From: Hydrocarboniphaga effusa AP103
Lineage (GTDB): Bacteria; Pseudomonadota; Gammaproteobacteria; Nevskiales; Nevskiaceae
NCBI RefSeq assembly: GCF_000271305.1
Contig: NZ_AKGD01000004.1
Location: 1 to 64,000, forward strand
Direction of reading: 5' to 3'
DNA length: 64,000 nucleotides
Made by a program: the position numbers and the translations under genes. The notes under the pieces are model-generated. The model made no database searches, was not told the DNA's origin, and saw only the letters and a list, made by a program, of their open reading frames with translations. Within the stretch, counting starts at the first letter, position 1, and each line of letters starts with the position of its first letter. Of this stretch, positions 48,835 through 57,289 are shown one piece after another.

Positions 48835-48857
48835 GAGCCCCACGTAGTGGGGCTCTT
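48835..48857 (+). terminator. Terminator-like hairpin after trpB
   Basis: GAGCCCCAC-GTA-GTGGGGCTC, a perfect 9-bp stem 20 bp after the trpB stop. Only two T follow, so strength is uncertain. Confidence 0.55.
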
Positions 48858-48891
48858 GGCGTCGGGAGTCGGCGTTCGCCCAGCGGCCCAG

Positions 48892-49410
48892 CTAAGGCGT
48901 GCCGGCCTTGGGCGCCGCCTCGGTTTCCCATTTCGGCTTTTCGACCGGCTTCGCGGCTTCGGCCATCGGCGCGTCGACCACCGCAGTGGTCGACGGCAGA
49001 TTCTGCATGTCGATGGTCGCGCGCTCGATCTTGAGGGCCACGCGCTGCACTTCCCCGGCGGCGAAGCTTCCGCCCATGGTGGAGCCGAAGTTCTTGTCCT
49101 TGTTGCAATCGTCGATGCCGGTGCGTCCGAGTTCGAGCTTCTGCCGGCCCGCGGGCAGGTGCAGCTCGGCGGTCTCGGCCTCGGCGAGCACGGCGGCCGG
49201 CGTGCCGCCGACGCTGACGATGATGAAGCATTCGGAGTCGCGATCGCCGGGCTGGCGCACGAGCACCAGCGTTGCGCCGCCTTCGATCGGATCCTGGTAG
49301 GCGAGCAGGCGATCGGCCGGCACCGGGCGGGCATTCAGGGGCTGCTGCGGGGCGCTGGCGCAGGCGCCGAGCAGGGCGGCGGCGCAGGCGAGGGCGATAG
49401 GGTTTTTCAT
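48892..49410 (-). CDS. Small lipoprotein of unknown function
   Basis: 172 residues from ATG 49410. A short signal with lipobox LGAC before ASAPQQ marks a lipoprotein. The body is a beta-rich domain (GGATLVLVRQPGDRDSECFIIVSVGG) with no enzyme motif, and the tail is Ala/Pro/Lys-rich. Other in-frame ATGs at 49434 and 49485 would bury the signal sequence. It lies between trpB and gyrA on the opposite strand, with no operon partner. I do not recognise the family. Confidence 0.72.
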   Translation of the reverse strand: MKNPIALACAAALLGACASAPQQPLNARPVPADRLLAYQDPIEGGATLVLVRQPGDRDSECFIIVSVGGTPAAVLAEAETAELHLPAGRQKLELGRTGIDDCNKDKNFGSTMGGSFAAGEVQRVALKIERATIDMQNLPSTTAVVDAPMAEAAKPVEKPKWETEAAPKAGTP

Positions 49411-49513
49411 TGGATTGAAGCTCGTCCTTTTCATGGGTGACGCGGCCGTCAGTAGCAAAACTCGGCCCAAGTTCTCGTGCCTCACTAATAAGGAGTGCGC
49501 GCCCGACTGCCCG

Positions 49514-49522
49514 TGTTACAAT
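49514..49522 (+). promoter_or_regulatory. Extended -10 promoter element for gyrA
   Basis: TG-T-TACAAT fits the extended -10 form, with no good -35 box upstream. A second AT-rich box, TATTAT (49531-49536), overlaps the initiation region. Leader about 70 nt. Confidence 0.4.
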
Positions 49523-49601
49523 TTAGCGGATATTATTTACTCCTCCCTTTGGACCGCGCGCGGTGTCCGGACCCTGATCCGTCACGCCGCCGAGCCTGCT
49601 T

Positions 49602-52322
49602 ATGACCGAATTCGCCAAGGAAGTTCTTTCCGTCAATCTCGAAGACGAGATGCGGCGCTCGTATCTCGATTACGCCATGAGCGTGATCGTGGGCCGGGCG
49701 CTCCCTGACGCGAGGGACGGCCTCAAACCGGTGCATCGCCGCATCCTTTATGCGATGAGCCAGCTCAACAACGTCTGGAACCGCCCGTACATCAAGTGCG
49801 CGCGCGTGGTCGGCGACGTCATCGGCAAGTACCACCCGCATGGCGACTCGGCAGCCTACGACGCCCTCGTGCGCATGGCGCAGGACTTTTCGATGCGCCA
49901 CGTGCTCGTCGACGGCCAGGGCAACTTCGGCTCGGTCGACGGCGACCCGGCCGCGGCGATGCGCTACACCGAGTGCCGCATGGCGCGGCTGACCTCGGAG
50001 ATGCTCGCCGACATCGATTCCGAAACCGTCGATTTCGTTCCGAACTACGACGAGAAGGACGAAGAACCCGTCGTGCTGCCGACGCGCGTGCCGCAGCTGC
50101 TCGTCAATGGCAGCGCGGGCATCGCGGTCGGCCTGGCTACCAACATCCCGCCGCACAATCTCTCGGAAGTCATCGACGGCTGCATCGCCGTGATCGACAA
50201 CCCCGACATCGACATCGCCGGCCTCATGCAGCTGATTCCGGCGCCGGACTTTCCGACCGCAGGCCTGATCCTCGACGCGCACGGTCTTGCCGAAGCCTAT
50301 GCGACCGGCCGCGGTCGCATCGTCATCCGCGCTCGCACGAGCTTCGAGACGGTCGGCAACGACAAGCAGGCGATCATCGTCACCGAGCTGCCGTACCAGG
50401 TGAACAAGGCGCGCCTGCAGGAGCGCATCGCCGAGCTCGTCAAAGAGAAGAAGATCGAGGGCATTTCGGAAATTCGCGACGAGTCCGACAAGGACGGCAT
50501 GCGCGTCTACATCGAGCTCAAGCGCGGCGAGAACGCCGACGTGGTGCTCAACAACCTGTTCCAGCAGACGCAGCTGCAGGTGACTTTCGGCATCAACATG
50601 GTCGCGCTCGACGGCGGCCAGCCGAAGACGCTGTCGCTCAAGAGCCTGCTCGAAATCTTCGTGCGCCATCGCCGCGAAGTGGTCACGCGCCGCACGCGCT
50701 ATCTGCTGCGCAAGGCGCGCGAACGCGCCCACATTCTCGAAGGTCTGGCGGTGGCGCTCGCCAACATCGACGAGATGATCGAGCTGATCCGCAGCTCGCC
50801 GAATTCCGCCGAGGCCAAGCAGCGCATGATGGCGCGCACCTGGGATGCCGGGCTGGTGACGACGCTGCTCGCAGCGGCCGACTCCTCGGTGTCGCGCCCC
50901 GAAGATCTGTCGCTCGAGTTCGGCATCGTCGACAACGAAGGCCAGGCGGTCTATCGGTTGTCGGACGCGCAGGCTTCGGCGATTCTCGAAATGCGCCTGT
51001 CCCGCCTGACCGGCCTGGAACAGGACAAGATCCACGACGAGTTCAAGGAGCTGCTCGCCTCGATCCTCGACTACCTCGACATCCTCGCTTCGGAACCGCG
51101 CCTGCTCGGCGTGATTCGCGGCGAGCTGCTCGCGATCAAGGAACAGTACGGCGAGGAGCGTCGCACCGAGATCACCACGGCCGCGCTGAACATGGCGCAG
51201 GAAGATCTCATCGCGCCGATGGACATGGTCGTCACGCTGAGCCACGAGGGCTACGTGAAGTCGGTTCCGCTGGCCGAGTACCAGGCGCAGAAGCGCGGCG
51301 GCCGCGGCAAGCTCGCGACGGCCAACAAGCAGGAGGACTTCGTCGATCGCCTGTGGGTCGCGCATACGCACGACTGGCTGCTGTGTTTCGGCTCGACCGG
51401 CAAGGTCTACAAGCTGCGCGTGTTCGAACTGCCGACGGGTTCGCGCGGCTCGCGCGGCAAGCCCTTCGTCAACCTGCTGCCGCTGGAGCAGGGCGAGAAG
51501 ATCAGCGCGGTGCTGCCAATCAAGAAGTTCGAAGACGAGCCCGAACAGACGCGCTACATCTTCATGGCGACGCGCCTCGGCACGGTCAAGAAGACCGAGC
51601 TCGGCGCCTTCGCCAACATTCGCAGCAACGGCATCATCGCGCTCGATCTGCGCGTCGACGATTCGCTCGTCGGTGTCGCGCTGACCACCGGCAACAACGA
51701 CGTGCTGATGTTCAGTGACGCCGGTCGCGTGATCCGCTTCAGTGAAAACGACGTGCGCAGCATGGGCCGCACCGCGACCGGCGTGCGCGGCATGCGCCTG
51801 GTGCGTCGCGACGAATCGTCCGAGGAATCCAGCGAGGCGCCGGTGATCGATGGCGATATCGAAGTCGCCGAAGCCGCGGAAGACACCGCGCAGGCGCAGA
51901 TCATCGCGCTGATCGTGGTCTCGCCCGAGACCGAAGGGCAGGCGGCGCCGGACATCCTGACGGTGTCCGAGAACGGTTACGGCAAGCGCACGCCGATCGA
52001 GCAGTTCCCGCTGCGGGGGCGCGGTGGCATGGGTGTGATCGCGCAGGCGCTGACCGACAAGACCGGCAACCTGATCGGCGCGATCGAAGTCGGCGACGAG
52101 CATCAGGTCATGCTGATCTCCGAATCGGCCAACCTGATCCGGTTCAAGACCACCGACGTGCGCAGCATGGGTCGCAATACGCAGGGCGTTCGCCTGATGA
52201 AGCCGAACGCGGGCGATCGCCTCGTGAGCGTCGATCGCATCGCCATCGAAGCCGACGACGAAGCGGCCGCCGACGACACCGCGGCTCCGCTCGAAGGCCC
52301 GGCCAACGACGCCAGCGAGTAA
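49602..52322 (+). CDS. gyrA: DNA gyrase subunit A
   Basis: ATP-driven negative supercoiling with GyrB. 906 residues. Catalytic Tyr122 (AMRYTE); quinolone-determining region [13 protein letters not shown] with Ser83 and Asp87, i.e. the usual susceptible residues. The breakage-reunion domain runs to about residue 520 and the C-terminal beta-pinwheel carries the GyrA box QKRGGRGK. The pinwheel holds an acidic insertion at about residues 734-765 ([12 protein letters not shown] ... AEAAEDTAQ) that makes it longer than E. coli GyrA (875). It is the first gene of a long co-directional region leading to serC and onward, although repeats and other genes intervene. Confidence 0.97.
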   Translation: MTEFAKEVLSVNLEDEMRRSYLDYAMSVIVGRALPDARDGLKPVHRRILYAMSQLNNVWNRPYIKCARVVGDVIGKYHPHGDSAAYDALVRMAQDFSMRHVLVDGQGNFGSVDGDPAAAMRYTECRMARLTSEMLADIDSETVDFVPNYDEKDEEPVVLPTRVPQLLVNGSAGIAVGLATNIPPHNLSEVIDGCIAVIDNPDIDIAGLMQLIPAPDFPTAGLILDAHGLAEAYATGRGRIVIRARTSFETVGNDKQAIIVTELPYQVNKARLQERIAELVKEKKIEGISEIRDESDKDGMRVYIELKRGENADVVLNNLFQQTQLQVTFGINMVALDGGQPKTLSLKSLLEIFVRHRREVVTRRTRYLLRKARERAHILEGLAVALANIDEMIELIRSSPNSAEAKQRMMARTWDAGLVTTLLAAADSSVSRPEDLSLEFGIVDNEGQAVYRLSDAQASAILEMRLSRLTGLEQDKIHDEFKELLASILDYLDILASEPRLLGVIRGELLAIKEQYGEERRTEITTAALNMAQEDLIAPMDMVVTLSHEGYVKSVPLAEYQAQKRGGRGKLATANKQEDFVDRLWVAHTHDWLLCFGSTGKVYKLRVFELPTGSRGSRGKPFVNLLPLEQGEKISAVLPIKKFEDEPEQTRYIFMATRLGTVKKTELGAFANIRSNGIIALDLRVDDSLVGVALTTGNNDVLMFSDAGRVIRFSENDVRSMGRTATGVRGMRLVRRDESSEESSEAPVIDGDIEVAEAAEDTAQAQIIALIVVSPETEGQAAPDILTVSENGYGKRTPIEQFPLRGRGGMGVIAQALTDKTGNLIGAIEVGDEHQVMLISESANLIRFKTTDVRSMGRNTQGVRLMKPNAGDRLVSVDRIAIEADDEAAADDTAAPLEGPANDASE

Positions 52323-52335
52323 GTTGCTTTGCCTC

Positions 52336-52450
52336 CCTCTCCCTGCGGGAGAGGGCCGAGGACGAGGGCTATCCGCCGCCACGACCCGGATTGCCGATCG
52401 CTGCGAAACCCTCGCCCGGCCCTCTCCCGGAGGGAAGGGGAGTTAGAGGG
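52336..52450. repeat. REP-like element CCCTCTCCC/GGGAGAGGG after gyrA
   Basis: CCCTCTCCC-TGC-GGGAGAGGG (52336-52356) forms a compact hairpin, followed about 60 nt later by a second CCCTCTCCC (52420-52428) and a GGGAAGGGG tract. It resembles the intergenic REP-type repeats of many proteobacteria. Another copy lies at 55881-56014. Confidence 0.75.
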
Positions 52451-52544
52451 CTGTCGTCATCAAACTGCCGCGTCGCCGTTGGCAAGATGGCGGTTTGGTC
52501 GCCGGCGAACGCGTCAGGGGCCTGCAACTCCAGGGAGTCTGTCG

Positions 52545-53951
52545 ATGTCATCGATGCCTGTCGCGCCCGGCGTCTTGAACGCCGAGTCGAACCGCCGCCG
52601 TTTCCTCAAGGCGCTGTTCTTCAGTGCCGGCTCGGCGAGTCTGCCGGCCTGGCTGGTCGCTTGCGGCGGCGGGGACGATGATTCCGATGCCGGCGGGCGC
52701 GGGGTCGAGGGCTTGCAGGGCCGCTTCGCCTCGCTGGGCCCGCTGCGTGCCGAGCCCGACGCCAACGGCGTGCGCACGCCCGAAGGCTTCTCGACGCGCG
52801 TCGTTGCGATCGCGGGCGAATTGCCGCGGGCGGCCGGTATGTCGGCTTCCGGGCCGCGGCTCACGGGCGGCGTCGGCTCGCGGCCCTGGCACATCCTCAA
52901 CGACGGCGGCGGCGTGATCGCGCGTCCCGGCGGCGGCTGGATCTACGTTTCGAACTCCGAAGTCCCCGGCACCGGCAACCTGTCGCAGCTGGGCTCGCAG
53001 TTCTCGGTCCTCGGCAACCTGCTCGAATCGCTGGTTCCGGGGCTCGGCGGCGTCGGCGTGCTGGTGTTCGATGCGGACGGCACGATCGTCGATTCGTACT
53101 CGATCCTGCGCGGCACCACGTTCAACTGCTCGGGCTGCATCACGCCCTGGGGAACCTGGCTGTCCTGCGAGGAATTCTCGGGCGGCCGGGTCTGGGAGTG
53201 TGATCCGTTCACGCCGGGCCAGGGCGTGCCCAAGCCGGCGCTCGGTTTCTTCGATCACGAGGCCATCGCGATCGATGCGCAGCGTCGCATCCTCTACCAG
53301 ACCGAAGACCGGCGCGACGGCCGCTTTTACCGCTTCGTTCCGGATGCGGCTGACTGGCCGGCCTCGGCCGCGCGTCCGGCGCTGGAGTCCGGCCAGTTGC
53401 AAGCGATGGTCGTCGGCGGCGCCGGCGTCGCGGGCGCCTTGACGTCTCCGCAGCCCGTGAGCTGGAAGAACGTCAACGATCCGCAGCGCGCCCAGGATCA
53501 GGTGCGTGACCCCGAAACCGCGGTGTTCGACGGTGGCGAGGGCATCTGGCTGTTCCGCGACGTGGTCTATTTCACGACCAAGAACGACGAGCGCGTCTGG
53601 GCCTACGACACGGTGGCCGAGACCGTCGAGGTGATCTACGACCTCGCCACGGCCGAGCCGCCGAACGCCATCCTGTCGGGCGTCGACAACCTGATCGTGA
53701 CCCCGCAGGGCGACATCCTCGTGGCCGAGGACGGCGGCGACATGCAGGTGGTCGTGATCCTGCCGAGCGGCGAGCTCAAGCCGCTGCTGCAGATCGTCGG
53801 GCAGGACATTTCCGAGATCGCGGGCATCTCGTTCACGCCAGATGGCAAGCGCATGTATTTCACCTCCGATCGCGGCGGCCGCAACGGCAGCGGCGGCTAC
53901 GGGCCGGGCCTGGGCATGCTTTACGAGCTGACGCTGCCGGACACCCTCTGA
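52545..53951 (+). CDS. PhoX/DUF839 family exported phosphatase-like protein
   Basis: 468 residues. The twin-arginine signal reads NRRRFLKALFFSAGSA, and the hydrophobic stretch ends in LVACGGG, a Tat lipoprotein. The body has the DUF839/PhoX beta-propeller features: CSGCITPWGTWLSCEEF, FDHEAIAID, RRILYQTEDRRDGRFYRFVP and EDGGDMQVVVI. Characterised PhoX enzymes are calcium/iron phosphatases; activity here is inferred from the family only. AGGGAG lies upstream of ATG 52545; the longer frame to 52329 is only repeat sequence. A strong terminator follows. Confidence 0.85.
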   Translation: MSSMPVAPGVLNAESNRRRFLKALFFSAGSASLPAWLVACGGGDDDSDAGGRGVEGLQGRFASLGPLRAEPDANGVRTPEGFSTRVVAIAGELPRAAGMSASGPRLTGGVGSRPWHILNDGGGVIARPGGGWIYVSNSEVPGTGNLSQLGSQFSVLGNLLESLVPGLGGVGVLVFDADGTIVDSYSILRGTTFNCSGCITPWGTWLSCEEFSGGRVWECDPFTPGQGVPKPALGFFDHEAIAIDAQRRILYQTEDRRDGRFYRFVPDAADWPASAARPALESGQLQAMVVGGAGVAGALTSPQPVSWKNVNDPQRAQDQVRDPETAVFDGGEGIWLFRDVVYFTTKNDERVWAYDTVAETVEVIYDLATAEPPNAILSGVDNLIVTPQGDILVAEDGGDMQVVVILPSGELKPLLQIVGQDISEIAGISFTPDGKRMYFTSDRGGRNGSGGYGPGLGMLYELTLPDTL

Positions 53952-53968
53952 GGTTCGCGGGCTTTCAA

Positions 53969-54004
53969 GCAAAAGCGGCGGGCCAGAACCCGCCGCTTTT
54001 TTGC
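53969..54004 (+). terminator. Intrinsic terminator after the PhoX-like gene
   Basis: GCAAAAGCGGCGGG-CCAGAA-CCCGCCGCTTTTTTGC: a 14-bp stem with a six-T tract. Confidence 0.92.
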
Positions 54005-54017
54005 GTCAGGATGGTTT

Positions 54018-54036
54018 CATAACATGTCCTGTTATG
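54018..54036. promoter_or_regulatory. Palindromic operator of the toxin-antitoxin pair
   Basis: CATAACA-TGTCC-TGTTATG, 7-bp exact arms, 15 bp before the antitoxin ATG. Such a site is expected for autoregulation by a ribbon-helix-helix antitoxin. Confidence 0.6.
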
Positions 54037-54051
54037 TTCTAATTCGCGCCC

Positions 54052-54285
54052 ATGAATTTCAGCCTTCACCTCGACGACGACACGCTCGAACGCCTGAACC
54101 GGGCGGTCGAGCGCAGCGGGCAGACGCGTAACCGGCTTATCGGCGTGGCCGTGCGCGAATGGCTCAATCGCTTCGAATCGGCCGACTGGCCACCGGCCCT
54201 GCGCGAACACTTCCGCAATCCGGCGCCCGAACTGCAGGCCGGAGTCGTCGACTTCCAGGTCTGGAAGCCGGGCGAGGATCGCTAG
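54052..54285 (+). CDS. Ribbon-helix-helix antitoxin
   Basis: 77 residues. N-terminal strand NFSLHLDDD and two helices (TLERLNRAVERSG, TRNRLIGVAVREWLNR) form a CopG/MetJ-type DNA-binding fold. The C-terminal half (WPPALREHFRNPAPELQAG) should wrap the toxin. Its stop is 2 bp before the PIN-domain gene. It probably represses the operon through the palindrome just upstream. Chromosomal VapB-like role inferred from fold and context. Confidence 0.82.
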   Translation: MNFSLHLDDDTLERLNRAVERSGQTRNRLIGVAVREWLNRFESADWPPALREHFRNPAPELQAGVVDFQVWKPGEDR

Positions 54286-54287
54286 CG

Positions 54288-54725
54288 ATGGGCGTGCTGC
54301 TCGATGCGACGACGCTCGCCGCGGTCGCCAAGGGGCGGCTGCCGGTGGTGCTCGAACTCGCCAAGCTCAAGCCCGGCGAGGTGAACCTGTCGGTCGTCAG
54401 CCAGCTGCAGGCCGAGACCGGGCTGCGGCTGGAGCCTCGGGCGCAGGCGCGATACGGCAGCCTGCTCAAGGATTTCATCGGTGCCGTTCGCGTAATCGAC
54501 TTCGGTCGCGTCGAGGCCCAGCAGGCGAGCCAGCTGGCCGGCTATCTGGCCCAGCAGGGCGAGACGCTGAGCGGCTTCGAGCTGATCCTCGCCGCGACCG
54601 CGCTGGCCCACGGTCTCACGCTGATCACCGACCAGACCCAGCGCTACCTGTCGGTGCCGGGCCTCAACGTCGACAACTGGCTGCGGGCGGGGCGGGCGGT
54701 GAGCCAGTCCGGGCCACTGCCCTGA
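54288..54725 (+). CDS. PIN-domain ribonuclease toxin (VapC-like)
   Basis: 145 residues. PIN acidic residues are Asp6 (LLDATTLA), Glu43 (QLQAETGL) and Asp in LITDQTQRY. The third site reads GFELILAATALAHGLTL, with Glu where most VapC proteins have Asp (DLLIAA). The family ending VPGLNVDNW is present. It would cleave RNA when free of antitoxin. It directly follows the RHH antitoxin. The Asp-to-Glu change may reduce activity; both are carboxylates. Confidence 0.82.
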   Translation: MGVLLDATTLAAVAKGRLPVVLELAKLKPGEVNLSVVSQLQAETGLRLEPRAQARYGSLLKDFIGAVRVIDFGRVEAQQASQLAGYLAQQGETLSGFELILAATALAHGLTLITDQTQRYLSVPGLNVDNWLRAGRAVSQSGPLP

Positions 54726-54785
54726 TATTCAAAGCCTTCACCGTTGTTCCAACACCCCAGAAACATCCACAAAACGGAGCTTCCC

Positions 54786-55868
54786 ATGAGCCGTATCTTC
54801 AACTTCAGTGCCGGTCCCGCCACCTTGCCGCTGCCCGTGCTCGAACAGGTGCAGGCCGAGCTGCTCGACTGGCATGGCTCCGGTATGGGCGTCATGGAGA
54901 TGAGCCATCGGGACAAGGAATTCACCTCGATCGCGCAGGCCTGCGAGCGCGACCTGCGCGAAGTGCTCGGTGTGCCGGCCAACTACAAGGTGCTGTTCCT
55001 GCAGGGCGGCGCGACCGCGCAGTTCTCGGTGGTTCCGCAGAACCTGCTGCGCGGCAAGACTTCGGCCGATTACATCGTCACCGGCGATTGGGGCAAGAAG
55101 GCGTTCAAGGAAATGGGCCGCTACGGCCGCGCCAATCTGGCCGCGACGAGCGAGGCCGAGAAGTTCACCACGATTCCCGATCGCGCGAGCTGGAAGCTCG
55201 ATCCGGACGCGGCCTTCGTGCATATCACCTCGAACGAGACGATCCACGGCGTCGAATTCCCCGATGCGCCCGAGGTCTGCGGCGTGCCGCTGGTCAGCGA
55301 CATGTCGTCGAGCTTCGCCTCGCGTCCGATCGATGTCGGCCAGTACGGGCTGATCTACGCCGGCGCGCAGAAGAACGTCGGTCCGTCGGGCATCACCATC
55401 GTCATCGTGCGCGACGATCTGATCGGCCAGGTGCTGCCGGGCACCTTCGCGATCCACGACTACAAGGTCGTGGCCGAGAACGATTCGATGCTCAACACGC
55501 CGCCGACCTTCGCCTGGTACGTCTGCGGCCTGGTGTTCCAGTGGATGAAGAACGAGGGCGGCCTCGCCGCGATCGGCGAGCGCAATGCGCGCAAGGCGGC
55601 GCTGCTCTACGACTATCTCGATGCGCAGGATTTCTACCGTAATCCGGTCGCCAAGCCTTATCGCTCGAAGATGAACGTGCCGTTCGTGCTCGCCAACGCC
55701 GAACTCGACGCCGAATTCCTCAAGGGCAGCAAGGCCGCGGGCCTGATCGGGCTCAAGGGGCACCGCTCGGTCGGCGGCATGCGCGCTTCGATCTACAACG
55801 CGATGCCGGAGGCGGGCGTGGCAGCGCTCGTCGATTACATGAAGGAGTTCGTCAGAACCAAGGGCTGA
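54786..55868 (+). CDS. serC: Phosphoserine aminotransferase
   Basis: Second step of serine synthesis; also acts in PLP synthesis. 360 residues, family size. FNFSAGPATLP at the N-terminus, GGATAQF and PLP Lys196 in YAGAQKNVGPSG are diagnostic. ATG 54786 is chosen by homology; GGAG lies 5 nt upstream. serA follows after a 162-bp gap filled with a REP-like repeat. Confidence 0.97.
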   Translation: MSRIFNFSAGPATLPLPVLEQVQAELLDWHGSGMGVMEMSHRDKEFTSIAQACERDLREVLGVPANYKVLFLQGGATAQFSVVPQNLLRGKTSADYIVTGDWGKKAFKEMGRYGRANLAATSEAEKFTTIPDRASWKLDPDAAFVHITSNETIHGVEFPDAPEVCGVPLVSDMSSSFASRPIDVGQYGLIYAGAQKNVGPSGITIVIVRDDLIGQVLPGTFAIHDYKVVAENDSMLNTPPTFAWYVCGLVFQWMKNEGGLAAIGERNARKAALLYDYLDAQDFYRNPVAKPYRSKMNVPFVLANAELDAEFLKGSKAAGLIGLKGHRSVGGMRASIYNAMPEAGVAALVDYMKEFVRTKG

Positions 55869-55880
55869 TGCTGACGCCGT

Positions 55881-56014
55881 TCCTCTCTCCCGCTTGCGGC
55901 AGAGATTCCCTCGTAGCGTGGAGAGAGGGGCCGTCTGCACGAGGCGCTCACTTTCCCCCCGCAGCCCCTCTCCCGGTCCTTCGGACCACCCTCTCCCGCA
56001 CGCGGGAGAGGGGA
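55881..56014. repeat. REP-like repeat between serC and serA
   Basis: CCCTCTCCCG (55989-55998) pairs with CGGGAGAGGG (56003-56012); CTCTCTCCCGC and GGAGAGAGGGG stretches lie upstream (55882-55930), and GGTCCTTCGGACC forms a small hairpin between. Same family as 52336-52450. It splits serC from serA and ends 17 nt before the serA ATG. Confidence 0.75.
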
Positions 56015-56030
56015 ACATCAGGACGGCACG

Positions 56031-57212
56031 ATGACGACTTTTCGTATCCAGACCCTCAACAACATCTCCCAGCAGGGCCTCGACCGCCTGCCGCGCCCGC
56101 GCTTCGAGACCGGCGCCGAAATCGCCCAGCCCGATGCCTTGCTGGTGCGCTCGGCCGATCTGCACAAGGCCGAGATTCCGGCTTCGGTCAAGGCCATCGG
56201 CCGCGCCGGCGCCGGCACCAACAACATCCCGGTCGCGGCGATGACCAAGCGCGGCGTGCCGGTGTTCAACGCGCCGGGCGCCAACGCCAATGCGATCAAG
56301 GAGCTCGTGCTCGCCGGCCTGCTGATCGCGGCGCGCAATCTCGCGCCGGCGCTCGACTTCGTGCGCAAGCTCGATAGCGACGACAAGGCGATGCACGAAA
56401 CCGTCGAAGCCGGCAAGAAGAAGTTCGTCGGCATGGAGTTGCCGGGGCGCTCGCTCGGCGTGATCGGGCTCGGCGCCATCGGCGTGAAGGTCGCCAATGC
56501 CGCCGTCGAGCTCGGCATGGAAGTCTGGGGCTTCGACCCGGCGATGACGGTGCAGAACGCCTGGAAGCTCGATGCGCGCGTCAACCAGGCACTGTCGGTC
56601 GACGAGGTCATTTCGCGATCGCAGTTCCTGAGCCTGCACGTGCCGCTGATCGAGGCTACGCGCGCGCTCGTCAATGCCGATCGCATCAGGCGCCTCAAGC
56701 CCAAGGGCGTGGTGCTCAATTTCGCGCGCGAGGGCATCGTCGACGAAGCCGCCGTCATCGAGGCGCTAAACGAGGGCCGCCTGCAGGCCTACGTCTGCGA
56801 CTTCCCGTCGAACGCGCTCAAAGGGCATCCGCGCGTGGTCGCGCTGCCGCACCTGGGCGCCTCGACCAACGAGGCCGAGGACAACTGCGCCGTCATGGTC
56901 GCCGACCAGCTGCGCGATTTCCTCGACACCGGCAACGTCACCAATTCGGTGAACTTCCCCGAAGCGGTGCTCGGCCTGCTGCCCGGCAAGCACCGGCTCT
57001 GCATCGTCAACGAGAACGTGCCGAACATGGTCGGGCAGATTTCGACCGCGCTGGCTCGCCGCAACCTCAACATCGCCGACCTGCTCAACAAGTCGCGCGG
57101 CGACCTCGCGTACTCGCTCGTCGATGTCGATACCTCGATTCCGGCGGCGGTGGTCGATGAGATCGCGTCGATTCCGGGGGTGATTTCGACGCGCGTCATC
57201 TCCGCGCGCTGA
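56031..57212 (+). CDS. serA: D-3-phosphoglycerate dehydrogenase
   Basis: First step of serine synthesis, NAD-dependent. 393 residues. Substrate region AGAGTNNIPV, NAD motif VIGLGAIGVKVANAAVELG (about 144-162), catalytic His in LPHLGASTNEAE and Arg in NFAREGIVDE. A C-terminal ACT domain (CIVNENVPNMVGQISTALARRNLNIA) should bind serine for feedback inhibition. Shorter than the E. coli type and without its extra domain. No strong SD is visible because the repeat abuts the gene. Confidence 0.96.
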   Translation: MTTFRIQTLNNISQQGLDRLPRPRFETGAEIAQPDALLVRSADLHKAEIPASVKAIGRAGAGTNNIPVAAMTKRGVPVFNAPGANANAIKELVLAGLLIAARNLAPALDFVRKLDSDDKAMHETVEAGKKKFVGMELPGRSLGVIGLGAIGVKVANAAVELGMEVWGFDPAMTVQNAWKLDARVNQALSVDEVISRSQFLSLHVPLIEATRALVNADRIRRLKPKGVVLNFAREGIVDEAAVIEALNEGRLQAYVCDFPSNALKGHPRVVALPHLGASTNEAEDNCAVMVADQLRDFLDTGNVTNSVNFPEAVLGLLPGKHRLCIVNENVPNMVGQISTALARRNLNIADLLNKSRGDLAYSLVDVDTSIPAAVVDEIASIPGVISTRVISAR

Positions 57213-57289
57213 GCGCAGGCCAGGCCGCCGACGAGTCCCCAGCCCGGCCGGCTTGGCGTATCCTTCGCGTCCTTTTTGCGATCCCGACC

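Noticed and set aside
49533..52382. 949-codon open frame opposite gyrA
   Set aside because: Low-complexity Arg/His/Asp translation mirroring a well-defined GyrA; no motif and no ribosome binding site.
54738..56639. Minus-strand frame with a SPACGRGWSEGPGEG segment
   Set aside because: That peptide is the usual artefact of translating a REP-type repeat; the rest is the shadow of serC and serA.
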